Source: Pseudomonas syringae KCTC 12500
Lineage (GTDB): Bacteria; Pseudomonadota; Gammaproteobacteria; Pseudomonadales; Pseudomonadaceae
Assembly (NCBI RefSeq): GCF_000507185.2
Contig: NZ_AYTM02000002.1
Span: 1,139,501-1,203,500 of the forward strand
Direction: 5' to 3'
DNA: 64,000 bases
Positions 1-8,120 of this stretch are shown one piece after another. Numbering within the stretch: position 1 is the first letter of the stretch; every line of letters starts with the position of its first letter. The translations under genes were made by a program, and so were the position numbers. The notes under the pieces are model-generated. The model searched no databases and had not been told where the DNA came from. It saw only the letters and a list, made by a program, of their open reading frames with translations.

Positions 1-50
1 TTCCCACAAAAAATGGAGATATTTCAGTGCGCTGCAAAGGTTGCTGACCA

Positions 51-128
51 CCACGTTCGATAAAAATAAAGATTACGCTGCTGAAACATATGGATACCTG
101 TATGCAACGTAAGACCGATCGAACGTGG
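51..128 (+). promoter_or_regulatory. hcp leader with 11-bp inverted repeat
   Basis: Perfect inverted repeat in the leader of hcp: the 11-bp arms lie at 51-61 (CCACGTTCGAT) and 118-128 (ATCGAACGTGG), separated by 56 nt. The right arm ends inside the Shine-Dalgarno GGAG (127-130), eight bases before the ATG at 139. If transcribed, the hairpin would partly bury the ribosome-binding site. Two further GGA triplets lie upstream (near 15 and 92), a pattern compatible with RsmA/CsrA binding. The repeat is seen directly; a regulatory role is inference. The region could equally hold a promoter operator. Confidence 0.4.
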
Positions 129-138
129 AGTTTTAAAC

Positions 139-627
139 ATGGCATTTGACGCATATATCAAAATCGAAGGCATTCCAGGCGAAGCGCTGGATGATCGCTA
201 CAAGGACTGTATCGAGATCACCGGGTATGGTTTCGGCATGCACCAAAGTACTTCCGCCACGGCGAGTTCTTCAGGAGGCGCCTCGTCGGGTCGGACGTCC
301 TTGAGTGATTTCACGTTCACCAAATCACTGGACAAGTCGAGCTGCAAACTCATGGAAACGCTGTGCGCGGGCAGGCATCTGAAGGAAGTCGTCTTGTCAT
401 TGCATCGTGCAGGCGGAGACAAGGTCAAATACTTTGAAGTGCTGCTGGAAGAAGTCATCATTTCCAACTACACCCAGCATGCCAATGATGGCATCCCCAG
501 CGAGACCATCAGCCTGAACTACGGAAAAATCAAAACCACCTACACCCAGCAGAAAAGATCTGACGGTGCCGGTGGAGGGAATGTCTCGGGTGGCTGGAAC
601 CGCATCAACAACAAGGTCTATTCCTGA
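139..627 (+). CDS. hcp: Hcp family T6SS tube protein
   Basis: 162-residue Hcp-type protein, the hexameric ring subunit of the T6SS inner tube, which also carries small effectors in its lumen. The start MAFDAYIKIEGIPGEALD and the core segments with FTFTKSLDKSS and LHRAGGD are typical of the Hcp1 family, and the length is usual. A GGAG eight bases upstream supports the ATG at 139. It is followed after 50 bp by a Tae4-type amidase and two Tai4-type immunity genes, so this is an orphan hcp effector cassette rather than part of a full structural T6SS cluster. No other sheath or baseplate gene is visible here, although the window edge is only 138 bp upstream. Confidence 0.93.
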   Translation: MAFDAYIKIEGIPGEALDDRYKDCIEITGYGFGMHQSTSATASSSGGASSGRTSLSDFTFTKSLDKSSCKLMETLCAGRHLKEVVLSLHRAGGDKVKYFEVLLEEVIISNYTQHANDGIPSETISLNYGKIKTTYTQQKRSDGAGGGNVSGGWNRINNKVYS

Positions 628-677
628 CGTCTTGAACGCTCACGCATAAAACGTCACGACATGATCAAGGAAGGACT

Positions 678-1181
678 ATGGCACGGCCATTTTTTACCGC
701 CGCCTGGGCGGCTTCGCAACATATTTATGATCCGGTAGCGCCGGAAAAGCGAGTGGCAGAGGTGATTGGGGGGGTCGTCGCGAAGAACATAAACAACCCT
801 GATCCTTCTACAAAATGGAGGAACACCTGTGCTGTTCGATTAAGTTACATCCTGAACCACTCAGGACTGAAGATACCTAAAGTATCTAAACAGACAGTCT
901 CCGGCGCAGATCAGCACCAGTACTTCTTCCGTGTATCGAACCTGAAAAGCTTTTTGGAAACGCACTGGGGCAAGCCTGAAGTCGTCAAATACCCACCTTC
1001 TGACGGCGGAGCGCTTGCAAGAAAAAAAGGAATTATATTATTTGAAATATCGGGCTGGACAGACGCAAAAGGCCATGCAACGTTATTTGACGGCAATCTT
1101 TGCTATGACCATTGCTACTTTAACGAGCCCGACGTCAACTACCGTACGGATACGGCAAACTTTTGGAGCCTAACCTCATGA
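678..1181 (+). CDS. tae4: Tae4-type T6SS peptidoglycan amidase effector
   Basis: 167-residue protein of the T6SS amidase effector family 4. Family members are NlpC/P60-like cysteine peptidases that cut the peptide stem of target-cell peptidoglycan in the periplasm. The catalytic Cys is probably C51 in the NTCAVRLSY motif and the His H133 in GHATLFDG, with an acidic residue soon after. C142 and C146 (CYDHC) may form a disulfide. There is no signal peptide, as expected for a toxin delivered through the Hcp tube. AAGGAAGGA just upstream fixes the ATG at 678. The stop codon overlaps the next start as ATGA (1178-1181), coupling toxin and immunity translation. Confidence 0.9.
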   Translation: MARPFFTAAWAASQHIYDPVAPEKRVAEVIGGVVAKNINNPDPSTKWRNTCAVRLSYILNHSGLKIPKVSKQTVSGADQHQYFFRVSNLKSFLETHWGKPEVVKYPPSDGGALARKKGIILFEISGWTDAKGHATLFDGNLCYDHCYFNEPDVNYRTDTANFWSLTS

Positions 1182-1612
1182 AGTTTCTCTTCACAGCCTT
1201 CACATTCTGTCTCGCACTCGTGACAACCGAGAGCTTCGCACATACAAAACCTTCATCACCAGAGGGCATGCACCGAAGCTATGAAAAAAACTTCAAGGAC
1301 CTGGTCCTCGCTACCTGTATAGCAAACGCTTACGCATATGACGTAAAGGTCGGAATTGACGCTGGAAGTAGCGTCACCGCCATTGAGGACTGGGCAAATT
1401 ACGACTGGGAAGTGGGGCCTGATGAAATACGAGCACTCGTAAAAAAGTATCTGACCAGAGATTATACAAACCCCTTAACCGAGTCCGAGATAAAAGGTGT
1501 GAAATTTGACCTTTTAAAGTGCCTGGATCTTTACCACAGTAAGGATCTGAATGACTTGACAAAAAAGACTGTCGTAAATCCAACACACACCTACATGCAA
1601 GACTACAAATAA
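1178..1612 (+). CDS. tai4: Tai4-type periplasmic immunity protein, copy 1
   Basis: 144-residue secreted protein of the Tai4 immunity family, which binds and blocks Tae4 in the periplasm. An N-terminal signal peptide ends around SFA. The conserved family stretches DAGSSV, YLTRDYTNPL and KFDLLKCLDLYHSK are present. I chose the ATG at 1178 over an in-frame ATG at 1163 because it makes the ATGA overlap with tae4 and puts the signal peptide at the N-terminus. It is paralogous to the next gene: most of the mature region aligns without large gaps, while the signal peptides differ. Confidence 0.87.
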   Translation: MKFLFTAFTFCLALVTTESFAHTKPSSPEGMHRSYEKNFKDLVLATCIANAYAYDVKVGIDAGSSVTAIEDWANYDWEVGPDEIRALVKKYLTRDYTNPLTESEIKGVKFDLLKCLDLYHSKDLNDLTKKTVVNPTHTYMQDYK

Positions 1613-1640
1613 AATCCATATTCACAGGGAGGTTCGTAGA

Positions 1641-2081
1641 ATGAAATCACGTCTTGCGGCCCTTACAGCATCTCTAGTCTTGGCACCATCCAACTGCTTT
1701 GCCTACACCCCCACCTCATCGCCCGAAGGAATGTACAGAACCTTTGAAAAAAACTACAAGGAAATGGCGCTAGCCACCTGCATAACCACCGCTTATAAAT
1801 ATGACGTAAACGTCGGAATTGACGCGGGCAGCAGTGTCAGTGCGATGCGTGACTGGACCTACTATGACATGGAAAAAAGTCCTCTTGCCGTCAAGGCCCT
1901 GGTTGAAAAATACCTCGCGCGAGACTACACAAACCCGTTGGCCGAATCCCAGATCAAGGGTATAAAATTCGACCTGCTGAAATGCCTGGACATGTATCAC
2001 AGCAAGGAGCTCGACGCGTTGACGAAGAAGGTCGTGACCCACCCGAATCAGAGCTACATGCAGAATATCAAAAAGCCTTAA
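1641..2081 (+). CDS. tai4: Tai4-type periplasmic immunity protein, copy 2
   Basis: 146-residue tandem paralogue of the preceding immunity gene, 28 bp downstream with its own GGGAGG ribosome-binding site. A signal peptide precedes a mature region starting near FAYTPTSS. It shares the family motifs DAGSSV, DYTNPLAESQIKG and KFDLLKCLDMYHSKELDALTKK. Duplicated immunity genes next to one toxin can widen protection to toxin variants of neighbouring strains. That role is inferred here, and either copy may be the one matched to this tae4. Confidence 0.87.
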   Translation: MKSRLAALTASLVLAPSNCFAYTPTSSPEGMYRTFEKNYKEMALATCITTAYKYDVNVGIDAGSSVSAMRDWTYYDMEKSPLAVKALVEKYLARDYTNPLAESQIKGIKFDLLKCLDMYHSKELDALTKKVVTHPNQSYMQNIKKP

Positions 2082-2100
2082 CCACTCCCTTCATGCAACA

Positions 2101-2134
2101 AGCCTGTCCGGCAAACGCTGCACAGGCTATTTTC
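2101..2134 (+). terminator. Possible terminator after tai4 pair
   Basis: Seven-base stem AGCCTGT (2101-2107) and ACAGGCT (2122-2128) followed by ATTTTC, 19 bp after the tai4 copy 2 stop. The loop is long (14 nt) and the T-run short, so this is a weak intrinsic terminator candidate. Confidence 0.4.
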
Positions 2135-2158
2135 ATTACATGCGCTCTACTCCGCACA

Positions 2159-2272
2159 TTATCTATAGGGCGGAGACACATCATGCTGATTCAATGTGAT
2201 CCGATAGTTTCTTAAGGTCTCGCCCTCGGTGATGTACTGCTTGCTGAAATACTGACAAACAGCCCTCGTCAC
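2159..2272 (-). pseudogene. Possible remnant of a coding sequence
   Basis: A 37-codon open stretch on the minus strand, preceded in frame by a stop, reads with protein-like composition (contains CQYFSKQYITEGETLRNY). It has no upstream extension and no recognisable family. It may be the tail of a decayed gene in the 569-bp gap between the T6SS cassette and the DUF6124 gene, or chance. The rest of the gap (2082-2650) holds only short palindromes. Confidence 0.15.
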
Positions 2273-2314
2273 TTCCCCCGCCTACACCGAAAACATCTTC
2301 AGAAAACCCATTTC

Positions 2315-2336
2315 GATAATTCTTGTAGGAATTATC
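2315..2336. repeat. 8-bp perfect inverted repeat
   Basis: GATAATTC (2315-2322) and GAATTATC (2329-2336) flank a 6-nt loop in an otherwise empty gap. It is AT-rich and could be an operator or part of a decayed element. No T-run follows, so it is unlikely to be a terminator. Confidence 0.35.
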
Positions 2337-2650
2337 AGCAGGACGCATCCCTTCCAATTGAAGGAAATTTCCGAGAAAATCCCGGCCTCTTGCGCTTGGC
2401 TATTCAGGTCTCTAGCCTTCATCGATCGCTGCCCAATCAGCGATCAGGTTTGGTAGACCTGCTTTTGCTGGCGCAATGTGCCACCTCCGCGAGGCGATCT
2501 CTTTCGTCCCGTTTTCATGGTGGCCGTGCGCATGGCATCTCCGGATGCACCGGGTGCCAGCAGCCGGTCTACCAACTTGCACACGGCCGCCACCTTATCG
2601 TTTGGTAGCGATGAGTGACGGCTCCCACAAGTTCTGCTGGAGTTGCAAAC

Positions 2651-2884
2651 ATGCCCGATAAAATCGTCCCCGACCCGCCCACCGCCCTGTTCACCGTCAA
2701 CGCATCCGTCAGCCAGGAGGAAGCGCTCAACTACACTTCGGATCTGCTGCGCTGCATCATTACGACGGCCTATGAGTCCGGCGACAGCACTCAGGGCACC
2801 AGCCGTGATCTGGCGTTTTCGGTGTTGCACATGGCCGAGATGGCCAAAGCCATGGTTGACCGCTCACTGGAATGCATCGTTTGA
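2651..2884 (+). CDS. DUF6124/DUF3077-like small protein
   Basis: 77-residue protein resembling the small Pseudomonas family known as DUF3077/DUF6124. A short variable N-terminus leads to PPTALFTVN, then two helices ending HMAEMAKAMVDRSLECIV. The function of the family is unknown. There is no signal peptide or membrane segment. The start is uncertain: the ATG at 2651 matches the usual N-terminus, but its ribosome-binding site is weak, and an in-frame GTG at 2615 would add 12 residues. It stands alone, convergent with the cardiolipin synthase gene. Confidence 0.6.
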   Translation: MPDKIVPDPPTALFTVNASVSQEEALNYTSDLLRCIITTAYESGDSTQGTSRDLAFSVLHMAEMAKAMVDRSLECIV

Positions 2885-2925
2885 CCAGATGACAAGCCGG
2901 GGCCACGCCTGGCCCCGCGCAAACC

Positions 2926-4083
2926 TCAGTTACGCTGATCCAGCAAGTTCACCACCAGCCGGTCGATCCAGCCCCACAAGCGCTGCTTGACCCGTCGCCA
3001 CAGCGGTCTGGCCTTCCAGTCTGCCAGCGTGGTTTCGGCGCTCAGGGCGAAGTCTTTTTCGAAGCTGGCGACCACGTCGCGGGTCAGTCCGGGGTCGAGG
3101 GCTTCGAGGTTGGCTTCCAGATTGAAGCGCAGGTTCCAGTGATCGAAATTGCACGAGCCAAGACTCACCCAGTCGTCGATCAGGACCATTTTCAGGTGCA
3201 GAAAGCAGGGCTGGTATTCGAACACCTTGACCCCGGCGCGTAGCAGGCGCGGGTAGTAGCGTTGACCGGCATAGCGTACGGACGGGTGATCGGTGCGCGG
3301 TCCGGTCAGCAGCAAACGCACATCAACGCCACGCGCCGCAGCCCTGCGCAAAGAGCGGCGAACTTTCCAGGTGGGCAGAAAGTAAGGGGTCGCCAGCCAG
3401 ATCCGCTTTTGCCCGGTGTTCAGCGCACGCACCAGCGATTGCAGGATGTCGCGGTGCTGGCGGGAATCGGCATACGCCACGCGGCCCAGCCCCTCGCCGG
3501 TTGTCGGGGCCTTGGGCAGGTGATCAAGACCGAAGTTTTCTTTCGGACGCCAGGCGAACCGCCGGGCGTTGGCGTGGAACTGCCGGTTGAACAGCGCCTG
3601 CCAGTCAATCACCAGCGGCCCGGTGATTTCGACCATCACTTCGTGCCACTGGCTGGCGTCCTTGTCCGGCTCCCAGAACTCGTCGGTCACACCCGTGCCG
3701 CCCACCACGGCCAAGGCCTTGTCCACCAACAGCAGTTTGCGATGGTCGCGGTAGAAGTTGCGCACGCCGCGCCGCCAGTGGATCGGATTGTAGAAACGCA
3801 GAATCACACCGGCATCGGTCAGTTGCTTGCGCAGGCCGGCGTCGAAGGCTTTTGAACCGAAGTCATCGAACAGGCAGCGCACGATCACGCCACGCCTGCC
3901 CGCCTCGACCAGCGCGCGCACGATGGCGTCGGCGCAGGCCCCGGCTTCGACCAGGTACAACTCCAGATCGACCTGCTGCTCGGCGCGATCAATGGCTGCG
4001 ATCATGCGCGGGAAGAACGCAGGGCCGTCGATCAGCAATTGAAAGCGGTTGTTTTCACGCCACGGAAAAATCGCACCGTTCAT
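2926..4083 (-). CDS. clsB: Phospholipase D family cardiolipin synthase (ClsB-like)
   Basis: 385-residue enzyme with two HKD (HxKx4D) phospholipase D motifs: HRKLLLVD at about residue 114 and HLKMVLID near residue 295. It most resembles ClsB-type synthases, which join phosphatidyl groups to make cardiolipin at the inner membrane. It lacks the long N-terminal transmembrane pair of ClsA. The ATG lies one base after the stop of the upstream YceI-like gene (TGATATG arrangement), so the two are co-transcribed and probably translationally coupled. A broader PLD-family phosphatidyltransferase is the main alternative. Confidence 0.85.
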   Translation of the reverse strand: MNGAIFPWRENNRFQLLIDGPAFFPRMIAAIDRAEQQVDLELYLVEAGACADAIVRALVEAGRRGVIVRCLFDDFGSKAFDAGLRKQLTDAGVILRFYNPIHWRRGVRNFYRDHRKLLLVDKALAVVGGTGVTDEFWEPDKDASQWHEVMVEITGPLVIDWQALFNRQFHANARRFAWRPKENFGLDHLPKAPTTGEGLGRVAYADSRQHRDILQSLVRALNTGQKRIWLATPYFLPTWKVRRSLRRAAARGVDVRLLLTGPRTDHPSVRYAGQRYYPRLLRAGVKVFEYQPCFLHLKMVLIDDWVSLGSCNFDHWNLRFNLEANLEALDPGLTRDVVASFEKDFALSAETTLADWKARPLWRRVKQRLWGWIDRLVVNLLDQRN

Positions 4084-4084
4084 A

Positions 4085-4666
4085 TCAGCGCGCCGTGAAG
4101 ATCAGGACAGCCCCGACCGGGACCGAGAGGCTCACCGCCGACAATCCCGCGGCGTTGCGCAAAGCTTTGAAATCCGGGGCCATATCGAAATCCTGGGCAT
4201 GGATCACCAGCGGCTCGAGCGTCACGACCTGAAAGCGCCGCTCGTCGAGACGCGTCGCCAGCAGCTCGGCGTTATAGCTGTGGGTCTTGCCGCGCAGGCT
4301 GACGGTCAGCGGTAAACGCAGTTCCAGTTGCGCACCGGGCGCGAGGTCGTTGATCGGGCGCATGTCGAGCTGCGCATTGATCTGAGCAGTCGGAAACTTG
4401 CGCACCTGAAACACCTGCTCTCGAAGGCGCTCGTCGCGCAGAGGGATGCCGGTGCTGACTGAATCGGTTTCAACTTCCACTTCAGCCAGCCCCTTGGCGT
4501 CGACTTTGCCGTGCAGCACGAGAAAGCGATGCACTTCGGCAATATCGGCATTTTTGGTCGAGGTGAACGAGAGTCGCGACGACTCGTTATCCAGATACCA
4601 GTTCGCATGGGCAGGTAACGCCACTGCGGCCAGCAGGACCAGCAGCAGGCGATTCATAGTGAGCAT
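4085..4666 (-). CDS. YceI family periplasmic protein
   Basis: 193-residue secreted protein. A signal peptide ending near PAHA precedes a YceI-like lipocalin-fold domain that starts WYLDNESSRLSF and contains the paired-strand pattern of the family. Members bind isoprenoid or amphiphilic lipids in the periplasm, but the ligand here is unknown. I chose the start ATGCTCACTATG at 4666 because GGAG sits five bases upstream. An in-frame ATG three codons later would also encode the full signal peptide. It precedes clsB in one operon, consistent with an envelope-lipid context. Confidence 0.8.
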   Translation of the reverse strand: MLTMNRLLLVLLAAVALPAHANWYLDNESSRLSFTSTKNADIAEVHRFLVLHGKVDAKGLAEVEVETDSVSTGIPLRDERLREQVFQVRKFPTAQINAQLDMRPINDLAPGAQLELRLPLTVSLRGKTHSYNAELLATRLDERRFQVVTLEPLVIHAQDFDMAPDFKALRNAAGLSAVSLSVPVGAVLIFTAR

Positions 4667-4755
4667 GCAGACTCCAGACTTACAATTGAGGGCCACCTTA
4701 TCCGCCTGTCTGACCGCTGGCAAACGACTGCGTTCGGCGGCACCCCATCAAGCCC

Positions 4756-5085
4756 TCATGGCAGCAGGCGACAGCCCTGTCGCTCACCCTGCCACGACGC
4801 GCTGCTGATGCGTCCCAGGCCGCTGGCAATGACCCGTTTCTGACTGCTGTCGTCGACCAGGGTGCTGGGCAGATACTGCTTGATGTAGCCCTGGCAATAC
4901 GCTTCGGAATTGTTCATGACGTACCTGCATGAGCAGTATTCCTTGGCGGTGTAGGCACTGATGATGGTCGGAAATGCCTGCAGGTTCACACGGTACTGCC
5001 AGGCGAGTACGGCAAGTGCGGCAACGATCAGCAACAGCAGGCTGCTGAAGGGACGGCGCAGGATGAACATTCGACGCGTGCTCAT
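4756..5085 (-). CDS. Hypothetical single-pass membrane protein
   Basis: 109-residue protein with one N-terminal transmembrane helix (about residues 14-30) and a small extracytoplasmic domain containing four Cys (CSC, YC, GC), suggesting disulfides. I do not recognise a family. Its ATG overlaps the stop of the upstream beta-lactamase-like hydrolase by 4 bp (5082-5085), so the two genes are translationally coupled and may act together. The next gene, yceI-like, starts 89 bp further on. Confidence 0.7.
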   Translation of the reverse strand: MSTRRMFILRRPFSSLLLLIVAALAVLAWQYRVNLQAFPTIISAYTAKEYCSCRYVMNNSEAYCQGYIKQYLPSTLVDDSSQKRVIASGLGRISSASWQGERQGCRLLP

Positions 5086-6188
5086 TGACCGCCCTCCTTG
5101 CCAAACGCGGCCTGTACGCGCTTGAGCATCTCATTGTGGTTGTAGGTACTGTCGCGGTCATCGGCATAGCGCACGATCACCAGCTTCTGATCGGGAATCA
5201 CATACAGCGCCTGCCCCCAATGCCCCAGTGCCGCGAAGGTGTCAGGGGGAGCGTCCGGCCACGGTCCTTTGCCGCCATCGGCAGTACGGTTGAGCCACCA
5301 TTGGCCTCCGGGCACTTCAACGCTGGCATCCACGCCTGCACCGGCAAACGGCATCAGCGCGAAGTCCATCCACTCCTTGTTGAGCAGTTGCCGATCCTGC
5401 CATTGCCCGCCGCGCTGCATCAGCAGGCCGATGCGGGCCAGATCGCGGGCGGTCATGTAGGCATAGGAAGAGCCTACAAATGTACCCGCGCCATCGGTTT
5501 CCCAGACGGCACTGCGAATGCCGAGCGGGTCGAACAGCGCGGTCCATGGATAACCCGGATAAGCCTCATCGCCGACCATCTTTTTCAAAGCCGCAGCCAG
5601 GACGGTGCTGTCGCCGCTGGAATAAAGGTAAGTCTTGCCGGGGGGTTGGGCAGCGCGGTGATCGGCGGTGAAGCGTGCCATGTCGTCACGCCCGCGGGTG
5701 TAGAGCATGGCGACCACCGAGGAGTTGAGCGGAGCGTATTCGTAGTCTTCCTGCCAATCCAGACCCGACGCCCAGTGCATCAGGTCTTTGATGGCGATCT
5801 CGGGGTGCGCCTTGAACGGCGTGTAGAACTTCGCCACCGGATCATTCAGTTGAAAGCGCCCTTCTGCAAACGCCACGCCCAGCACTGTCGCCATGACGCT
5901 TTTGCTGATCGACCAGGTCAGGTGCGGCGTTTGCGCAGTGGTTACACCGCCGTAGCGCTCGAAAACAACTTCGCCGTCACGAATCACCAGCAGCGCATCG
6001 GTGCGTATGCCCTTGCGCGTGGCGTCGTCACGGGGCGGGAAGGCGTAAGCCTCAAGCTCTTCGATGGCCGCTGATCGCGGCACAGACTGAGAAGGCCATT
6101 GCTCTGCCGGCCATGTTTGAGCAACGACGCCCTGGGCACTGAAGCCCAGGATTAGAACCAGACACAGACTGACAAATCCACGCAGCAT
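5082..6188 (-). CDS. Secreted beta-lactamase-fold serine hydrolase
   Basis: 368-residue member of the class C beta-lactamase / esterase / penicillin-binding-protein-like family. After a signal peptide (to about residue 24, VVA-Q) come the catalytic SISK (SxxK, S93/K96) and YSS (Y189) motifs. The C-terminal triad motif is less clear around GHWGQ. Such proteins are usually esterases or 6-aminohexanoate-dimer-hydrolase-like enzymes rather than true beta-lactamases, and the substrate cannot be predicted. I chose the ATG at 6188 because a GAGG precedes it and it opens directly into the signal peptide. It is coupled by a 4-bp overlap to the small membrane protein gene downstream. Confidence 0.82.
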   Translation of the reverse strand: MLRGFVSLCLVLILGFSAQGVVAQTWPAEQWPSQSVPRSAAIEELEAYAFPPRDDATRKGIRTDALLVIRDGEVVFERYGGVTTAQTPHLTWSISKSVMATVLGVAFAEGRFQLNDPVAKFYTPFKAHPEIAIKDLMHWASGLDWQEDYEYAPLNSSVVAMLYTRGRDDMARFTADHRAAQPPGKTYLYSSGDSTVLAAALKKMVGDEAYPGYPWTALFDPLGIRSAVWETDGAGTFVGSSYAYMTARDLARIGLLMQRGGQWQDRQLLNKEWMDFALMPFAGAGVDASVEVPGGQWWLNRTADGGKGPWPDAPPDTFAALGHWGQALYVIPDQKLVIVRYADDRDSTYNHNEMLKRVQAAFGKEGGQ

Positions 6189-6260
6189 GACAAGGCCTCT
6201 ACAGAATGATCCGCACACCGTATCAGCGTTTCATGACAGTCAGCTATCAACCCGAGAGCA

Positions 6261-6375
6261 GACGCAGAGCGTCCAGAACGGCATGCCTACGCGAGCATGG
6301 GGACGATAGTCATCCTTTGTACGCCGCTCGTTCCTCACGGCGGCGTGGGAACGCATTCACATGACGCTCTGCGTC
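6261..6375. repeat. Dispersed palindromic repeat, MITE-like
   Basis: A 115-bp segment bounded by GACGCAGAGCGTC (6261-6273) and its reverse complement (6363-6375). Inside it carries CCAGAACGGCATGCC and CGTGGGAACG blocks typical of intergenic Pseudomonas repeats. The left 32 bp (6261-6292) recur with one mismatch, reverse-complemented, at 51311-51342. It is non-coding and lies between the serine hydrolase and olsB promoters. Confidence 0.6.
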
Positions 6376-6437
6376 ACAAATCTGCGCCGCCCTGCAACCC
6401 TCAAGACCTGACTTGGAGGAAATGGCCACAGCGTTTC

Positions 6438-6477
6438 CCGTCACACAACCATCACCAAAGCTTCACAGGCATGACAC
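6438..6477 (+). promoter_or_regulatory. Pho-box-like array upstream of olsB
   Basis: Four 7-mers spaced exactly 11 bp apart: CCGTCAC (6438), CCATCAC (6449), GCTTCAC (6460), ATGACAC (6471), each separated by 4 nt. This is the 7+4+7 layout of PhoB sites (consensus near CTGTCAC). A TAGCCT -10-like hexamer lies just downstream. Ornithine-lipid genes are known phosphate-starvation genes in pseudomonads, which supports the reading. Individual half-sites match imperfectly. Confidence 0.5.
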
Positions 6478-6570
6478 GGCATCTCCCTAGCCTGCAAGTA
6501 CGGCAAAGCGCCTGGACAAATCAGTCACCAGCCCTTTCTGCATCTGCAAGGCTGGCTCATGGAGATTCGT

Positions 6571-7326
6571 ATGACCCAGATCGCCCGCATTCGTGACAAC
6601 ACTTCTGAACGTCGTCTTCAGGCCGAGCGCCTGATTGGAGCGCGCGCCTTGCAGGAAGCACAGGCGTTGCGTTTCAGTGTGTTCAGCGAAGAGTTCAACG
6701 CCCGTCTCAACGGCGCTGAACAAGGCCTGGACATCGACGATTACGATGTTCACTGCTCGCACATCGGGGTACGCGACCTGAACACCGGGCGTCTGGTTGC
6801 CACGACCCGGCTGCTCGACCATAAGGCCGCCAACACGCTGGGGCGCTTCTACAGCGAAGAAGAGTTCAGTCTGCACGGGCTGGTCAATCTGCAAGGGCCG
6901 ATCCTCGAACTGGGCCGCACCTGCGTCGATCCAACCTATCGCAACGGCGGCACCATCGCGGTGTTGTGGAGCGAACTGGCCGAGGTGCTCAACGAAGGCG
7001 GTTACAGCTACCTGATGGGCTGCGCGAGCATCCCGATGCAGGACGGCGGTATTCAGGCCCATGCGATCATGCAACGCCTGCGCGAACGCTACCTGTGCAA
7101 TGAGCACCTGCGCGCCGAGCCGAAGAATCCGCTGCCGACCCTCGACATCCCGAGCAATGTGATCTGCGAGATGCCACCGCTGCTCAAGGCCTACATGCGT
7201 CTGGGGGCCAAGATCTGCGGCGAACCGTGCTGGGACGAAGACTTCCAGGTAGCCGACGTGTTCATCCTGCTCAAGCGCGACGACCTGTGCCCGCGCTACG
7301 CCCGCCACTTCAAGGCGGCCGTGTGA
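6571..7326 (+). CDS. olsB: L-ornithine N(alpha)-acyltransferase
   Basis: 251-residue GNAT-fold acyltransferase that transfers a 3-hydroxyacyl chain from ACP to the alpha-amino group of ornithine, giving lyso-ornithine lipid at the cytoplasmic face of the inner membrane. Family marks are the N-terminal [19 protein letters not shown], the [15 protein letters not shown] core and [15 protein letters not shown] six bases upstream fixes the ATG at 6571 rather than one at 6559. The stop overlaps the olsA start by one base (TGATG). A Pho-box-like array upstream suggests induction on phosphate limitation. Confidence 0.88.
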   Translation: MTQIARIRDNTSERRLQAERLIGARALQEAQALRFSVFSEEFNARLNGAEQGLDIDDYDVHCSHIGVRDLNTGRLVATTRLLDHKAANTLGRFYSEEEFSLHGLVNLQGPILELGRTCVDPTYRNGGTIAVLWSELAEVLNEGGYSYLMGCASIPMQDGGIQAHAIMQRLRERYLCNEHLRAEPKNPLPTLDIPSNVICEMPPLLKAYMRLGAKICGEPCWDEDFQVADVFILLKRDDLCPRYARHFKAAV

Positions 7327-8120
7327 TGAGCCGGTTACGCGGCTACGCCCGCGTAGTCCGGGTGCTACTGGTCGTGGCGCTCGGATTGACGATTGCCAGC
7401 GCGTTCGCGATCCTGGAGCGCACCAAGGTCGGAGGTTCGATGGAGCGCAGGCAGCGCTGGAGCCGCTGGTTCATGGCACGCCTGACCAACGCCCTGCCAT
7501 TTCGCGTCACCGTGACAGGTCAACTGCCAACCCAGCCCATGCTGTGGGTCAGCAACCATGTGTCATGGACCGACATCGCCCTGCTCGGCATGCTCGCACC
7601 GCTGTCGTTTCTGTCGAAAGCCGAAGTACGGACCTGGCCGGTAGCGGGCTGGCTGGCGCTAAAGGCCGGTACGCTGTTCATTCGTCGCGGATCGGGCGAC
7701 AGCCGTTTGATCCAGAAGCAAATGAGCAACCACCTGCAACAAGGCAACGCACTGCTGATCTTCCCCGAAGGCACCACCACGGACGGCAAAAGCCTGCGCA
7801 CCTTTCACGGTCGCCTGCTGTCCAGCGCCATCGACGCTGGCGTGCCAATCCAGCCGGTGGCCATTGGTTACTCACGTGATGGCAAACCGGACCCCATAGC
7901 CCCGTTCATTGGCGACGATGACTTGCTGTCGCATCTGCGCCGACTGTTCGCCAACGAGCAGAGCGATGTGCATATCCACCTGCTGACACCGATCCCGACC
8001 GCTGACCAGGAACGTGCAGCACTGGCCTTCAAGGCCCAACAGGCCGTTCAGGTGGCGTTGTTTGGCGAGCCGCCGGCTCAGCCGAGCGAAGTGGTTTCGC
8101 GTCCGGCCAGAGCGGCCTGA
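7326..8120 (+). CDS. olsA: Lyso-ornithine lipid O-acyltransferase
   Basis: 264-residue PlsC-family 1-acyl-glycerol-type acyltransferase that adds the second acyl chain to lyso-ornithine lipid. There is an N-terminal membrane segment (about residues 10-27). The catalytic Hx4D box is NHVSWTD and the substrate-binding motif FPEGTTTDG. The ATG overlaps the olsB stop by one base, so the pair is translationally coupled. Its 3' end overlaps the convergent acpH-like gene by 43 bp. Confidence 0.88.
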   Translation: MSRLRGYARVVRVLLVVALGLTIASAFAILERTKVGGSMERRQRWSRWFMARLTNALPFRVTVTGQLPTQPMLWVSNHVSWTDIALLGMLAPLSFLSKAEVRTWPVAGWLALKAGTLFIRRGSGDSRLIQKQMSNHLQQGNALLIFPEGTTTDGKSLRTFHGRLLSSAIDAGVPIQPVAIGYSRDGKPDPIAPFIGDDDLLSHLRRLFANEQSDVHIHLLTPIPTADQERAALAFKAQQAVQVALFGEPPAQPSEVVSRPARAA

